Source of the DNA: Cnuella takakiae
Lineage (GTDB): Bacteria; Bacteroidota; Bacteroidia; Chitinophagales; Chitinophagaceae
Assembly: GCF_001953305.1 (NCBI RefSeq)
Contig: NZ_MTFE01000010.1
Location: 4,502,707 to 4,566,706 of the forward strand
Length of the DNA stretch: 64,000 bases
Reading direction: 5' to 3'
In this document: positions 26,654 through 35,487 of the stretch, piece by piece
Numbering within the stretch: the first letter of the stretch is position 1
How the letters are laid out: each line of letters begins with the position of its first letter
Position numbers and translations under genes: made by a program
Notes under the pieces: model-generated
The model's input: only the letters and a program-made list of their open reading frames with translations
Database searches by the model: none
Told to the model about the DNA's origin: nothing

Positions 26654-27832
26654 CTAAAGTTGCGGCTCCAGTTGCGCTAACTTTTTGAACCCTGTTTCCT
26701 TAACTAAAAAGTCAAGTTGCTCGCAGGGCAGCTTTGTTCGGTTTACCTTGGCCGATAGATACAGGTAAAATATAGTGAGGTACTGTTTGGATAAAAAATA
26801 AAACGCACCGGGATCTATTCGTTCAAATAGTTCTTTTGCCTTTTTAATATCTCCTGACTGGGCAAGTGCATAGGCCTGGTAAAGAAATAAAGCATGGAAC
26901 AGCGAATGATTATGGATGGCAGTTTCCTGTGATTTCAGTTGGGCCACACCATTGCTTGCATAAAAAAAAGCTTCATCAAAATTGCCTGTAAGCATGAGTG
27001 CTTCGGCGATGATCAGCTGAAAACAGGGGTAATGCCGGTAATGGTCTTGGGTAGGTATTAGGTTTTTAAATGCTACAGAAGCTTCTTTGATAATAAGGGA
27101 AGGATCGGCATCAACGGAATGGGCATACAATAGCCGGGTTGCAAAATGACGCCCCTTAACAAAGGAATGTAGCCCGGGATGTAAAGGATACTGAAGCACC
27201 TCCTGGTAATGCTTTTCCAGTGCTGCTTCATGATGCAACAGCCAGGACCTGAGGGCAAGTAATGAGTGTCCGAAAATCTGGGCCTCAGCGGTTCTTTTCT
27301 CATGAAGAAAATAGCGAAGGCCGTCGCCATAGTAGCTGGCAAGGCGGTCAATATTAACAGCCTCCTCGAAGTAATAATCCTGCCCGCTCTTGGTTCGTGC
27401 CAGCTCCTTTTGCAGGGGATAAATAATCTGAGGCTCGTATTTGTAGTAGCGAATAACAGTTTGGATCAACTTCATGGCCGTAGCATCATTCTTCTGCTCA
27501 ATTTCCAAAGCCTTGAATAAGTAGATCAGGTATTTGAGCAGGCTTTTACTGGCTTCCGGCTCCTGTGCTTTTGCACTCGACTTGTATTGCACAAATTCAT
27601 CAAACGAAGAAAATCCGGTGTACCGCGCAAGAATATTAACCGTTGTGATCGAAGGCGGGTAAGTGGATTTAACCAATCCAAAACAACGGCGCAAAGTATT
27701 ACTATTAAGCTTGAAACCTGTCTTGTTCAGGATTTCTTCACTCAACTGAATACAATCTGAAGCAATAAGGATTTTGCGTGTGAAGGTTTGCTCCACCTCT
27801 GACAATAGCAGGGCTAGATTATTTTCCTTCAT
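26654..27832 (-). CDS. Conserved protein with a Bacteroidota N-terminal helical domain and TPR-like repeats
   Basis: A 392-residue soluble protein. Residues 1-85 (FTRKILIASDCIQLSEEILNKTGFKLNSNTLRR, then PPSITTVNILARYTGFSSFDEF) look like a domain that recurs at the N-terminus of many Bacteroidota proteins and may bind DNA or a partner. The rest is alpha-helical with TPR-like pairs (for example LMLTGNFDEAFFYASNGVAQL and AYALAQSGDIKKAKELFERI). No catalytic motif was seen. It lies 267 bases upstream of wza on the same strand, so a role in controlling the exopolysaccharide locus is possible but unproved. I do not recognise a named family. Confidence 0.75.
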   Translation of the reverse strand: MKENNLALLLSEVEQTFTRKILIASDCIQLSEEILNKTGFKLNSNTLRRCFGLVKSTYPPSITTVNILARYTGFSSFDEFVQYKSSAKAQEPEASKSLLKYLIYLFKALEIEQKNDATAMKLIQTVIRYYKYEPQIIYPLQKELARTKSGQDYYFEEAVNIDRLASYYGDGLRYFLHEKRTAEAQIFGHSLLALRSWLLHHEAALEKHYQEVLQYPLHPGLHSFVKGRHFATRLLYAHSVDADPSLIIKEASVAFKNLIPTQDHYRHYPCFQLIIAEALMLTGNFDEAFFYASNGVAQLKSQETAIHNHSLFHALFLYQAYALAQSGDIKKAKELFERIDPGAFYFLSKQYLTIFYLYLSAKVNRTKLPCEQLDFLVKETGFKKLAQLEPQL

Positions 27833-28188
27833 CTTTCAAATTCTTCTTTTATGTTTTGCCCCTTCCTAATTTCCAGCTTACAGTTTCGCTTCTACTGGCA
27901 AAAAATAGTTATGAATAAGCAGGTTGCCACCAAGATAAAAGCCCTGATGATAGCATATTATGCTACCAACTTCTCCAATCCGGTGCAGCCAAATTTATAT
28001 TAGTCCGTACAGCAATGAAGTAGTATTAATCATACAAAATTTAACAAGCAACTGCAAGAGAATACATTAATGCTTTTTATCAATCACAATCAAAGCAATT
28101 GCTTCGCAGAGTTCTTCAAATACTATACAGTTTATAACAGTGCAGCAAGTAAACGGGTCACTTAAGCATTGAATACAGCATACATTTA
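27833..28188. other. Intergenic region between GH92 terminator and the TPR-like gene
   Basis: About 350 AT-rich bases with no supported gene. TATTTTTTG lies on the minus strand about 70 bases before the TPR-like gene. It resembles a -7 box with one extra T, which is too weak to call. Confidence 0.35.
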
Positions 28189-28226
28189 AACAACAAACCC
28201 CGCCAATGGGGGCCGGGTTTGTTGTT
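28189..28226 (-). terminator. Hairpin terminator after the GH92 gene
   Basis: Perfect 12-base arms AACAACAAACCC (28189-28200) and GGGTTTGTTGTT (28215-28226) with a 14-base loop, about 90 bases after the GH92 stop. The 3' arm is T-rich on both strands. Confidence 0.7.
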
Positions 28227-28317
28227 CGAGCAAATTTCACGTTGGCTTTAATAAATTGTTTCTTTGAAAGTCAACTGCTTTGCAGTTAGCTTAAAAACAA
28301 ACCAGGTGTAGCAGGTA

Positions 28318-30603
28318 TCAATGTTGCACTGAAAACGAATAAGGTGCTGCCTCCTTCCCTACTCCTCTTTGTGTATTGGGTTTGCTGCCCATGATAAAGC
28401 GGATCAGTCCGCCCTGGAGCAAAGCGGGATGGCTTATCCAGTTGTTGTTGTAGGTTTTACCATTCCATTGCACACTTTGAATATACTTGTTGGCACTGCT
28501 GCTTTGCGGCGCTTCGATCACCAGCTTTTTGCCGTTTTCCAACGATAGCTCCAGCTTTTGAAACAAGGGCGTGCCCAACACGTACTGGTCGGTGCCGGGA
28601 CAAACCGGGTAAAAGCCCATGGCCGAAAACACGTACCAGGCCGAGGTCTGCCCATTGTCTTCATCGCCGCAATACCCATCGGGTGTGGGCTTGTACAACT
28701 GCTCCATAATGCGGCGTACCCAGTACTGCGTTTTCCAGGGCTGGCTTGTAAAGCCATAGAGGTAAGGCATGTGCTGGATGGGCTGGTTGCCGTGTGCATA
28801 CTGCCCCATGTTCATGATCTGCATCTCCCTGATCTCGTGGATCACTTGGCCGTAGTACGACTCGTCGTATACCGGCGGCATTTTGAAAACAGAATCAAGC
28901 ATTTGCACAAAAGCTGCATCGCCACCCATCAGTTGCTTGAGTCCTTCGATATCATGAAAAACGCTCCAGCTGTAATGCCAGCTGTTGCCCTCGGTAAATG
29001 CATCGCCCCACTTAAAAGGGTTGAAGGGCGACTGGAATTTACCGTCCTTGTTCCTGCCCCGCATCAGTTTAGTGGACGGGTCAAAGAGGTTGCGGTAGTT
29101 TTGGCTTCGTTTAGCATAAAGGTCTATTTCGGCCTGCGGTCTTTTAAGTGCTTTTGCCAGCTGGTAAATGGTAAAATCATCATAGGCGTACTCCAGGGTG
29201 CGGGCTGCATTTTCGTTGATCTTAACATCATAGGGCACATAGCCCAGGGTATTGTAATACTGCACGCCATCGCGGCCCACCGCCGACATAGGACCCTGGG
29301 TATTGGTACCATGTTGCAAAGCCTCATACAGGGTGTTGATATCGTAGCCACGCAGGCCTTTGATGTAGGCATCGGCAACCACGGAAGCCGAGTTGTTGCC
29401 AATCATTACATTGCGAAAACCGGGACTTGACCACTCGGGCAGGAATCCACCCGCTTTGTAGGCGCTTACAAGACCTTCCTGCATCTCTTTGTTGATCACA
29501 GGGTACACCAGGTTCAAAAAAGGATAGAGCGCCCTGAAAGTGTCCCAGAATCCCGTTCCGGCAAACAGGCGGCCCGGCTCCACCTTGCTGCTGTAAGGAC
29601 TGTAGTGTACCACCTTCTCCTGGGCATCCAGCTCGTACTGCTTTTGCGGAAACTGGAGCATGCGGTACAAACAGGAGTAAAAGGTGCGTACCTGTTCTTC
29701 CGTTCCGCCCGACACCAGCAGGCGCGACATCTGTTTGTTCCAGGCCGTCTTTGCCTTGCTCTTTGTGGTTTCGAAATCATCAGCCGCCAGTTCGCGCCGG
29801 AGGTTCAGTTCTGCCTGCGCGGGGCTGATAAAAGAAGAGGATACCCGCAGGTGCACCTGCTCGCCTTTTTGCGTAGCAAAACCCACTACCGCACCGGCAT
29901 GGTTGGCCTGCTGCTCCAGTTTCCCGGAAGCCAGCACGCTGTCGTGCCAGGTATGCGCGATGGTGAATGGTTTATCAGCATAGATGACAAAGTAGTTTTT
30001 GAAATTGCTGCCCACCCCGCCGCTGTTGCGGGTGGTATAGCCCACAATCTTTCGTTGCTCCGGGAAAATCTGTACAAAAGAACCTTTGTCAAACGCATCC
30101 ACTACGATAAAGGAACTATCGCGCCTGGGAAAGGTAAAGCGAAACTGTGCGGCTCTTTCCGTTGGTGCTATTTCAGTGGTTACATCATGATCGGCTAGGT
30201 ACACACTGTAGTAGTAAGGTTTTACCACTTCGGCCTTGTGCGAAAACCAACTGGCGCGGTCGTTCTGCCTGAAGCGCATACCGGTGGTAACCGGCATGAT
30301 GGCAAACTGTCCATAGTCGTTCATCCAGGGCGAGGGCTGGTGGGTTTGCTTGAAGCCACGGATCTTGTCGGCGCCGTACTGGTACTGCCAGCCATCACCC
30401 ATCTGACCGGTTTGGGGCGTCCAGAAGTTCATCCCCCAGGGCACGGCAATAGCAGGGTAGGTATTGCCATTGGAAAGGCTAAACTTGGAATCGGTACCCA
30501 TCAAAGGGTAGACCCACTCCACGGGGTCGGTTACGCGGCTAACCAGCTGGCCTTTTGCTGTATACAAGGCAAAAAAGGCCAGGCAGAAGAGGAAGAATTT
30601 CAT
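28318..30603 (-). CDS. GH92 family glycosyl hydrolase (putative alpha-1,2-mannosidase)
   Basis: A 761-residue secreted protein with signal peptide (MKFFLFCLAFFALYTAKGQ). The GH92 features are the N-terminal PLMGTDSKFSLSNGNTYPAI and PWGMNFWTPQTG, then FKQTHQPSPWMNDYG. The catalytic domain has FAGTGFWDTFRALYP, TEGNSWHYSWSVFHD and HGNQPIQHMPYLY. The acidic motif GDEDNGQTSAWYVFSAMG holds the Asp pair used as base. GH92 enzymes are calcium-dependent exo-mannosidases that trim high-mannose N-glycans or yeast mannan. The following gene downstream of a repeat-filled gap on the same strand is GH125, and glycosylasparaginase is nearby, supporting glycoprotein glycan use. Confidence 0.94.
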   Translation of the reverse strand: MKFFLFCLAFFALYTAKGQLVSRVTDPVEWVYPLMGTDSKFSLSNGNTYPAIAVPWGMNFWTPQTGQMGDGWQYQYGADKIRGFKQTHQPSPWMNDYGQFAIMPVTTGMRFRQNDRASWFSHKAEVVKPYYYSVYLADHDVTTEIAPTERAAQFRFTFPRRDSSFIVVDAFDKGSFVQIFPEQRKIVGYTTRNSGGVGSNFKNYFVIYADKPFTIAHTWHDSVLASGKLEQQANHAGAVVGFATQKGEQVHLRVSSSFISPAQAELNLRRELAADDFETTKSKAKTAWNKQMSRLLVSGGTEEQVRTFYSCLYRMLQFPQKQYELDAQEKVVHYSPYSSKVEPGRLFAGTGFWDTFRALYPFLNLVYPVINKEMQEGLVSAYKAGGFLPEWSSPGFRNVMIGNNSASVVADAYIKGLRGYDINTLYEALQHGTNTQGPMSAVGRDGVQYYNTLGYVPYDVKINENAARTLEYAYDDFTIYQLAKALKRPQAEIDLYAKRSQNYRNLFDPSTKLMRGRNKDGKFQSPFNPFKWGDAFTEGNSWHYSWSVFHDIEGLKQLMGGDAAFVQMLDSVFKMPPVYDESYYGQVIHEIREMQIMNMGQYAHGNQPIQHMPYLYGFTSQPWKTQYWVRRIMEQLYKPTPDGYCGDEDNGQTSAWYVFSAMGFYPVCPGTDQYVLGTPLFQKLELSLENGKKLVIEAPQSSSANKYIQSVQWNGKTYNNNWISHPALLQGGLIRFIMGSKPNTQRGVGKEAAPYSFSVQH

Positions 30604-30644
30604 GAAGAAAACATTGAGAAAAAAGTGAGTAGTTGTGACGATAG

Positions 30645-30823
30645 ACCATGGACGATGGGATGGCAGAGAATGACAAAAGACAACGGACGACTGACTACGG
30701 AAGACAAGTACAGCATTACAATACTCTATAAGTGCTTACAAACAATTCACACTGTCGTCCGTAGTCCGTAGTCTGTCGTCCCACCATGGTCCACCATCTA
30801 TGGTCCATCATCCATCGTCCATC
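30645..30823. repeat. Inverted pair of GGACGAC/ACCATGG phrase repeats
   Basis: The gap between GH92 and GH125 is filled by short phrases such as ATAGACCATGGACGATGG and AACGGACGACTGACTACGG on the left. Their reverse complements lie on the right (GTCGTCCGTAGTCCGTAG, CCATGGTCCACCATC). The same vocabulary occurs at 39686, 42482-42672 and 48900. No coding potential was seen. Confidence 0.7.
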
Positions 30824-30825
30824 CC

Positions 30826-32247
30826 CTATCCCAGCAGCTGCGGCTTCTCCCGGTATACTTTCCACAACAGTTCACCAAACAGGGTATTGGCCCAGGCAAA
30901 CCATTTACGGGTAAAGTTTTTGGGATCGTCTTTATGAAACGACTCGTGCATGAAGCCGGTGCCGCCATGGTTTTGCTGCAGCAGTTTGATGCAGTTGCGG
31001 ATCTCCGCATCGTTGGTGCTGGTGAGGGCCTGCATGGTGATGCTGATGGGCCAGATCATGTCGAGCCCGGTATGGGGGCTGCCGATGCCGGAACCACTGC
31101 GGCCGCTGAAGTAAAATGGATTGTTGCCCGACAGCAGGAGCTTGCGGGTGTTCTGGTAAATAGGATCGAAAGTTTTAACCGCACCCAGGTAAGGCAGGGC
31201 CAGCAGGCTGGGTACATTGGCATCGTCCATCAGGTTGAAAGAGCCAAAACCGTTCACTTCATAAGCATAGACTTTGCCTGCCTGCGGATGGTTGATGATG
31301 GCATGTTGCTGCAAGGCCTTATCCACCTCGTTGGCCAGGGCGGTCAGCTGTCCGGCTAGCTGGTTGTTCTTGCGCAGCGCCGTCACCATTTCGGCAGCCT
31401 GGCGCAGGCTGGCCACGGCAAAGAAGTTGGAGGGCACCAGGAAAGGATAGATGGTGGCATCATCGCTGGGGCGGAACATAGAGCAAATGAGCCCTACGGG
31501 TTTAACGGGGTAACCATAACCCGCCAGCGGTACACCATCGGTAGCCCAGGAGGTCTTGCGCTGGAAGGAATAAGGGCCCTTGCCGTTCTTGCGTTGTTGC
31601 TCACGGAAGGTATGCAGCACGGCAGCCACGCTTTTCTCCCAGGTGGCATCAAAGGGCGCGGCATCGCCGGTGCGCTTCCAGTAGTGATAAGCCAGCCGGA
31701 TTGGATAACAAAGTGAATCGATCTCCCACTTGCGTTCGTGGATGCCCGCCTGCATATCAGTAATATCGGTTTCCTTCCATTCGCTCACCTTGCTTTCATC
31801 TTTGAAAAAAGCATTGGCATAAGGGTCTTTCAAAATGCATTTTACCTGCCGGTTGATCACACCGGCAATGAGCTGCTGCAGGGGCTTGTCCCCCCCTGCC
31901 AGCTGCAGGTAAGGCCATACCTGCGCCGTACTGTCGCGGAGCCACATAGCATCGATATCGCCGGTGATCACGTAGGTATCGGGACGGCCCCCTTCCATCG
32001 AAAAATCAACAGTGGTATCAAGGGTATTGGGAAAGCAGTTGTTGAACAGCCAGGCCAGTTCCTTGTTGGATACGCTTTGCCCGAATTTGCTGATAGCGGC
32101 CTCAACGGCACTGCTGGTAAACCTACGCTGGCCGGCTGCTACCCGTACTACGGGGAATGTATCTGAAATGGCAGCAAAGGAAAACTTATGCAGCGCGGCA
32201 CCTGTGGAGAGCAGGGCCATATTCTTAATAAAACCGGATCTGTTCAT
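30826..32247 (-). CDS. GH125 family exo-alpha-mannosidase
   Basis: A 473-residue protein. Its N-terminus (NRSGFIKNMALLSTGAAL) looks like an export signal. The core matches metal-independent alpha-mannosidases of family GH125: NCFPNTLDTTVDF, DTYVITGDIDAMWLRDS and QAGIHERKWEIDSLCYPIRLAY. The region DDATIYPFLVPSNFFAVAS and a C-terminal MHESFHKDDPKNFTRKWFAWAN are also typical. GH125 enzymes release alpha-1,6-linked (or 1,3-linked) mannose from N-glycan cores and mannan. It pairs naturally with the GH92 enzyme encoded next to it. Export to the periplasm or surface is likely. Confidence 0.93.
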   Translation of the reverse strand: MNRSGFIKNMALLSTGAALHKFSFAAISDTFPVVRVAAGQRRFTSSAVEAAISKFGQSVSNKELAWLFNNCFPNTLDTTVDFSMEGGRPDTYVITGDIDAMWLRDSTAQVWPYLQLAGGDKPLQQLIAGVINRQVKCILKDPYANAFFKDESKVSEWKETDITDMQAGIHERKWEIDSLCYPIRLAYHYWKRTGDAAPFDATWEKSVAAVLHTFREQQRKNGKGPYSFQRKTSWATDGVPLAGYGYPVKPVGLICSMFRPSDDATIYPFLVPSNFFAVASLRQAAEMVTALRKNNQLAGQLTALANEVDKALQQHAIINHPQAGKVYAYEVNGFGSFNLMDDANVPSLLALPYLGAVKTFDPIYQNTRKLLLSGNNPFYFSGRSGSGIGSPHTGLDMIWPISITMQALTSTNDAEIRNCIKLLQQNHGGTGFMHESFHKDDPKNFTRKWFAWANTLFGELLWKVYREKPQLLG

Positions 32248-32358
32248 GGATGAAGGTTATGATGGTAAGATGGGTTGGTGCGCAGGGCGCAACGTTATGT
32301 AATAGGGACAAGGATAAAGTGCAGTTGTACCAAGAGCTGTACTGGGTTAATAAATTTT

Positions 32359-32546
32359 CTCACAGATGGCACGGATAGCACGGATTTATTTTGTGGGTAA
32401 TGCAGGCATTTTTCAGCTGCAAGCCCCTGGCTACAAGCTGCAAGGAAGGCAGGTGCAGGCCCATTTTTTATCCATTTGCTTTAATCAAGTTTACAGTTCG
32501 CTCACTGTTACCCAACAATATCCGTGTTATCTGTGGCATCTGTGAG
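32359..32546. repeat. Inverted pair of CACAGAT/CACGGAT repeats
   Basis: The arms at 32359-32385 (CTCACAGATGGCACGGATAG and on) and 32520-32546 are imperfect reverse complements of 27 bases. The right arm lies inside the 3' end of cutC and encodes residues of its C-terminus. A third copy is at 57976-58002. A GCTGCAAG-type phrase lies between them at 32414-32443. Confidence 0.75.
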
Positions 32547-33284
32547 CACCAAACCCAAATTACGCCTGGCTTCCCGCACATCTGCATCCTTAATTACAGA
32601 AACAACATAATCATCCGGAACGGCCGCAAAGGATGGGTGCTTGTACTGCATGGCGCTGGGTGCCACGCTGCGCATCGATGAATGAAACTCAGTAGCACCG
32701 GTTTGGGTAGCAAGCGCTGAAATATTTTCAGGGCGTACACCGCTACCCGGCATGATGCTGATGCGGCCGGCAGCTGCTTTTACCAGATCAGCAATCAACC
32801 GGGCACCATCAGGTGCAGCCAGCTGCTGCCCAGAGGTAAGGATGCGTTTGCAACCCGCTGTAATAATGACTTCCAATGCCGCAAACGGATTGACACAGCG
32901 ATCAAATGCCCGGTGAAAGGTGACTTCCATGGGTGCTGCAAGGACGCAAAAGCGTTCCGTCTTTTCCTGGTCAACACTGCCATCGGCATTCAGGAAGCCA
33001 ACCACCACGCCCTTGCAGCCCAGCTCCTTGCAAAGGATCAGGTCGGAAACCATGATTTCGAATTCAGCATTAGTGTACAGGAAATCACCACTCCGCGGAC
33101 GGATGATGGGAAAAATAGGGATGGTAAAATCCTGCAGGCATTTGCGGATCAGGCCAAAGGAAGGCGTTAGACCGCCTTCGGAAAGGGCATTGCACAATTC
33201 AATGCGGTCGGCACCACCGGCGGCGGCTGCCGCAGCACCGGGGTAGTCGTTTACCGCAATTTCCAGGGTATAGTTATGCGCCAT
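32508..33284 (-). CDS. cutC: CutC family protein
   Basis: A 258-residue TIM-barrel protein of the CutC family: LEIAVNDYPGAAAAAAGGADRIELC at the start (motif split here only by length), IIRPRSGDF, EVTFHRAFDRC, RILTSGQ and IMPGSGVRPENI. CutC was linked with copper tolerance in E. coli, but that role is doubtful and the enzymatic function is unknown. The last dozen or so codons (LVLTDATDNTDIVG) are written by a dispersed intergenic repeat, so the C-terminus has been extended by repeat DNA. It lies between the GH125 and glycosylasparaginase genes. Confidence 0.92.
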   Translation of the reverse strand: MAHNYTLEIAVNDYPGAAAAAAGGADRIELCNALSEGGLTPSFGLIRKCLQDFTIPIFPIIRPRSGDFLYTNAEFEIMVSDLILCKELGCKGVVVGFLNADGSVDQEKTERFCVLAAPMEVTFHRAFDRCVNPFAALEVIITAGCKRILTSGQQLAAPDGARLIADLVKAAAGRISIMPGSGVRPENISALATQTGATEFHSSMRSVAPSAMQYKHPSFAAVPDDYVVSVIKDADVREARRNLGLVLTDATDNTDIVG

Positions 33285-33440
33285 AAGGAAGGCTGTCTGT
33301 AATTAAGAGTAAGGACAAAATGCAGGGCGTTACACGTATTATTGATTAATTAAACGCGATATCGGCAAGCGCAAAAAGCACTTGGTGTGATGAAACATGG
33401 GTTCTGCTGCCATTGTTTGCCGCCGAGTGCCCGATTATGG

Positions 33441-33570
33441 ATGGGGATGCCGAAACAAGTTCGGCATGACAGTGTCTAAGGGTTCTGTCATGCCGAACTT
33501 GTTTCGGCATCTCCTGCTGCTGTAGTACACTCCATTATCTGTGGGGATACCGGGACGGGCCCGGCATGAC
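33441..33570. repeat. Three REP-like hairpins
   Basis: Copies lie at 33447-33467, 33490-33510 (inverted relative to the first) and a divergent one at 33547-33567 with arms ACCGGG/CCCGGC. The spacer TCTAAGGGTTCTG between the first two is also present between the pair at 35297-35357, so the pair is the unit. The rest of the 33285-33614 gap shows no gene. Confidence 0.85.
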
Positions 33571-33614
33571 ATATCAAGAGTCAACCCGATACATGCAACC
33601 ATCCCCGGCGCACG

Positions 33615-34628
33615 TTAGAAATAATGTTTTCCTTTTACCAAAAAGTTCTTGTCATCCGCATAACACACCGCGTAGCTAAAGCCTTCCTGCAGGCAATAGC
33701 CGCCGTACTGGCCCTGCTTGTTGATGGCGATAAACCCAACCTGGTTGGCCTTGGCCCTTGCCGGGTTCTTTTTTACAATTCTTTCCACTGCTTTTTTACA
33801 GGCTGCTTCGGGCGAGAGACCCTGCCGCATGAACTCCACTACCAGGTGGGTACCGCACACGCGGATCACTTCTTCACCCATACCGGTGGCCGTTGCCGCC
33901 CCCACTTCATTGTCCACAAAAAGACCCGCACCAATAATGGGTGAGTCGCCCAAGCGGCCCCGCATCTTGAAACCCATACCGCTGGTGGTGCAACTGCCAC
34001 TCAGGTTTCCTGAAGCATCCATGGCAATCATGCCGATGGTGTCGTGGTTCCACTCCCCATTGTCGAAGCGGTTGGGCGCAAAAGGCCCATGGCCCTTATT
34101 TTCAATATTAATCACCGGTTTGTATTCCGACTTCTTCAGCCACTCGCGGTAGGTACGCTCCGCATCGGCCGAAAGCTTCTGCGGCTCCAGAGCAAACCCT
34201 TCGGCCACGGCAAAGCGTTGGGCACCTTCGCCTACCAGCATCACATGCGGTGTTTTTTCCATCACCCTTCGGGCAACGGATATGGGATGTTTGATGCGCT
34301 CCAGGGCGCCCACACTGCCGCAGTTGCCCTGCTCGTCCATGATGCAGGCATCGAGGGTAACGATGCCATCGCGGTCGGGGTTGGCACCCAAGCCCACGCA
34401 GCAGTTCTGTTCGGCCTCCGTCACCATCACACCGGCTTCCACGGCATCCAGGGCACGGCCGCCCTTGCCCAGAATTTCCCAGGCACGGCGGTTGGCCGCA
34501 ATACCGGCATCCCAAGTGGAAATCACAATGGGGCGGAGGGGTTTGGACGATGCGGCAAACAACTTATTGGAAAAAATACCGGCGGCACCAAGGGAGCCCA
34601 GTTGCAAAAAATTTCTTCGGTTCAGCAT
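33615..34628 (-). CDS. N4-(beta-N-acetylglucosaminyl)-L-asparaginase (glycosylasparaginase)
   Basis: A 337-residue Ntn-hydrolase precursor. The N-terminal export signal NRRNFLQLGSLGAAGIF has a twin-arginine look. Autocleavage should occur before the nucleophile Thr197 in the motif HDTIGMIAMD. Substrate-binding blocks MRGRLGDSPIIGAG and ATGMGEEVIR are intact. The enzyme cleaves the GlcNAc-Asn bond left after glycan removal. With GH92 and GH125 nearby, it completes a route for dismantling N-glycans. The start at 34628 is preferred; 34691 would place 21 unlikely residues ahead of the signal. Confidence 0.94.
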   Translation of the reverse strand: MLNRRNFLQLGSLGAAGIFSNKLFAASSKPLRPIVISTWDAGIAANRRAWEILGKGGRALDAVEAGVMVTEAEQNCCVGLGANPDRDGIVTLDACIMDEQGNCGSVGALERIKHPISVARRVMEKTPHVMLVGEGAQRFAVAEGFALEPQKLSADAERTYREWLKKSEYKPVINIENKGHGPFAPNRFDNGEWNHDTIGMIAMDASGNLSGSCTTSGMGFKMRGRLGDSPIIGAGLFVDNEVGAATATGMGEEVIRVCGTHLVVEFMRQGLSPEAACKKAVERIVKKNPARAKANQVGFIAINKQGQYGGYCLQEGFSYAVCYADDKNFLVKGKHYF

Positions 34629-34692
34629 GTGAAAAGCATAACGGTTTAGGGCGTCAAGGTAAGACAGATCAGCTTTTGTGGCGCACATCAAA

Positions 34693-35067
34693 TTAACCGA
34701 TATCCGTGATCCGGATCACCTTATCGCCAGCAAACCGGAAAATGGATTGCCCTTCCAATTCAATGGCATCGCCTGCTTTAAGCCCGTTGGGCAGGTCCAT
34801 GGCAGCAATGGCGGTATAGGCAACAGCTACTTCAACGCGGTCGGCTGCCTCGGTGATGGATGTAATGGATTGCTTTCTTTGATTGAAAAACCGGACAGCC
34901 TGCTCTGCCTGCCGGCGAAAGGCTTCCAATCCTTCCAGGGATAGCACCACTTCGCCATTGGTGATATGTTCAAAAACAATATCGTTGTGTAAGTTGGCCG
35001 TCATGCCGGCCACATCATAAGCATTGTAAGCATTGATGTAGTTGCGGATAAGATCGAGGTGGTTCAT
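34693..35067 (-). CDS. SnoaL-like/NTF2-fold protein
   Basis: A 124-residue protein that begins NHLDLIRNYINAYNAYDVAGM and contains FEHITNGEVVLSLEGLEAFR and QSITSITEAADRVEV, ending EGQSIFRFAGDKVIRITDIG. The alternation of one helix pair and a curved sheet is typical of nuclear-transport-factor-2-like (SnoaL) domains, which bind small molecules. No catalytic role can be given. The start at 35067 fits the fold; a longer frame to 35205 is not needed. Confidence 0.8.
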   Translation of the reverse strand: MNHLDLIRNYINAYNAYDVAGMTANLHNDIVFEHITNGEVVLSLEGLEAFRRQAEQAVRFFNQRKQSITSITEAADRVEVAVAYTAIAAMDLPNGLKAGDAIELEGQSIFRFAGDKVIRITDIG

Positions 35068-35293
35068 TAAATACTGTTGGGAAATTTGAAGGATAACCAG
35101 CCTTTGTACACCTTGCGCACATTGAAGGAGTCGCTCCTGGTTCAGGAGCAAACAGGTGATCTTTAGCGAAAATATAGCAAGTAGTGTGAAGCACCGCACA
35201 TACACACATGGGTAGACCCAGGTGTTTTATTTCGCAGTATTTGTCATACCTTTTTTGACCTCCTCCTGCTTTCGTGCACTCCGATATAAAAAA

Positions 35294-35361
35294 GAGATGC
35301 CGAAACAAGTTCGGCATGACAGCCTCTAAGGGTTCTGCCATGCCGACGCCGCGGCATCTCC
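35294..35361. repeat. Pair of REP-like hairpins
   Basis: Copy one (35297-35317) has the arms ATGCCGAA and TTCGGCAT. Copy two (35340-35357) is shortened, with arms ATGCCG and CGGCAT. They are separated by the same TCTAAGGGTTCTG spacer as at 33472. The gap 35068-35487 has no other recognised content. Confidence 0.85.
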
Positions 35362-35487
35362 TGCTGGTATAATATACTTGGATATTTGAGAGGAGGCTTA
35401 CATACTTCGACAAGACAAGCACATCCTCGACCCCAATTAAATGGCAGGAAGCATACCTGGCAAGCACAATTAAATGCCTCTCCTCCC

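Noticed and set aside
28558..29430. Plus-strand frame of 290 codons
   Set aside because: Antisense shadow of the GH92 gene.
33441..33570. CRISPR-like array
   Set aside because: The repeats are few, palindromic, in alternating orientation and not evenly spaced; no cas genes are present.
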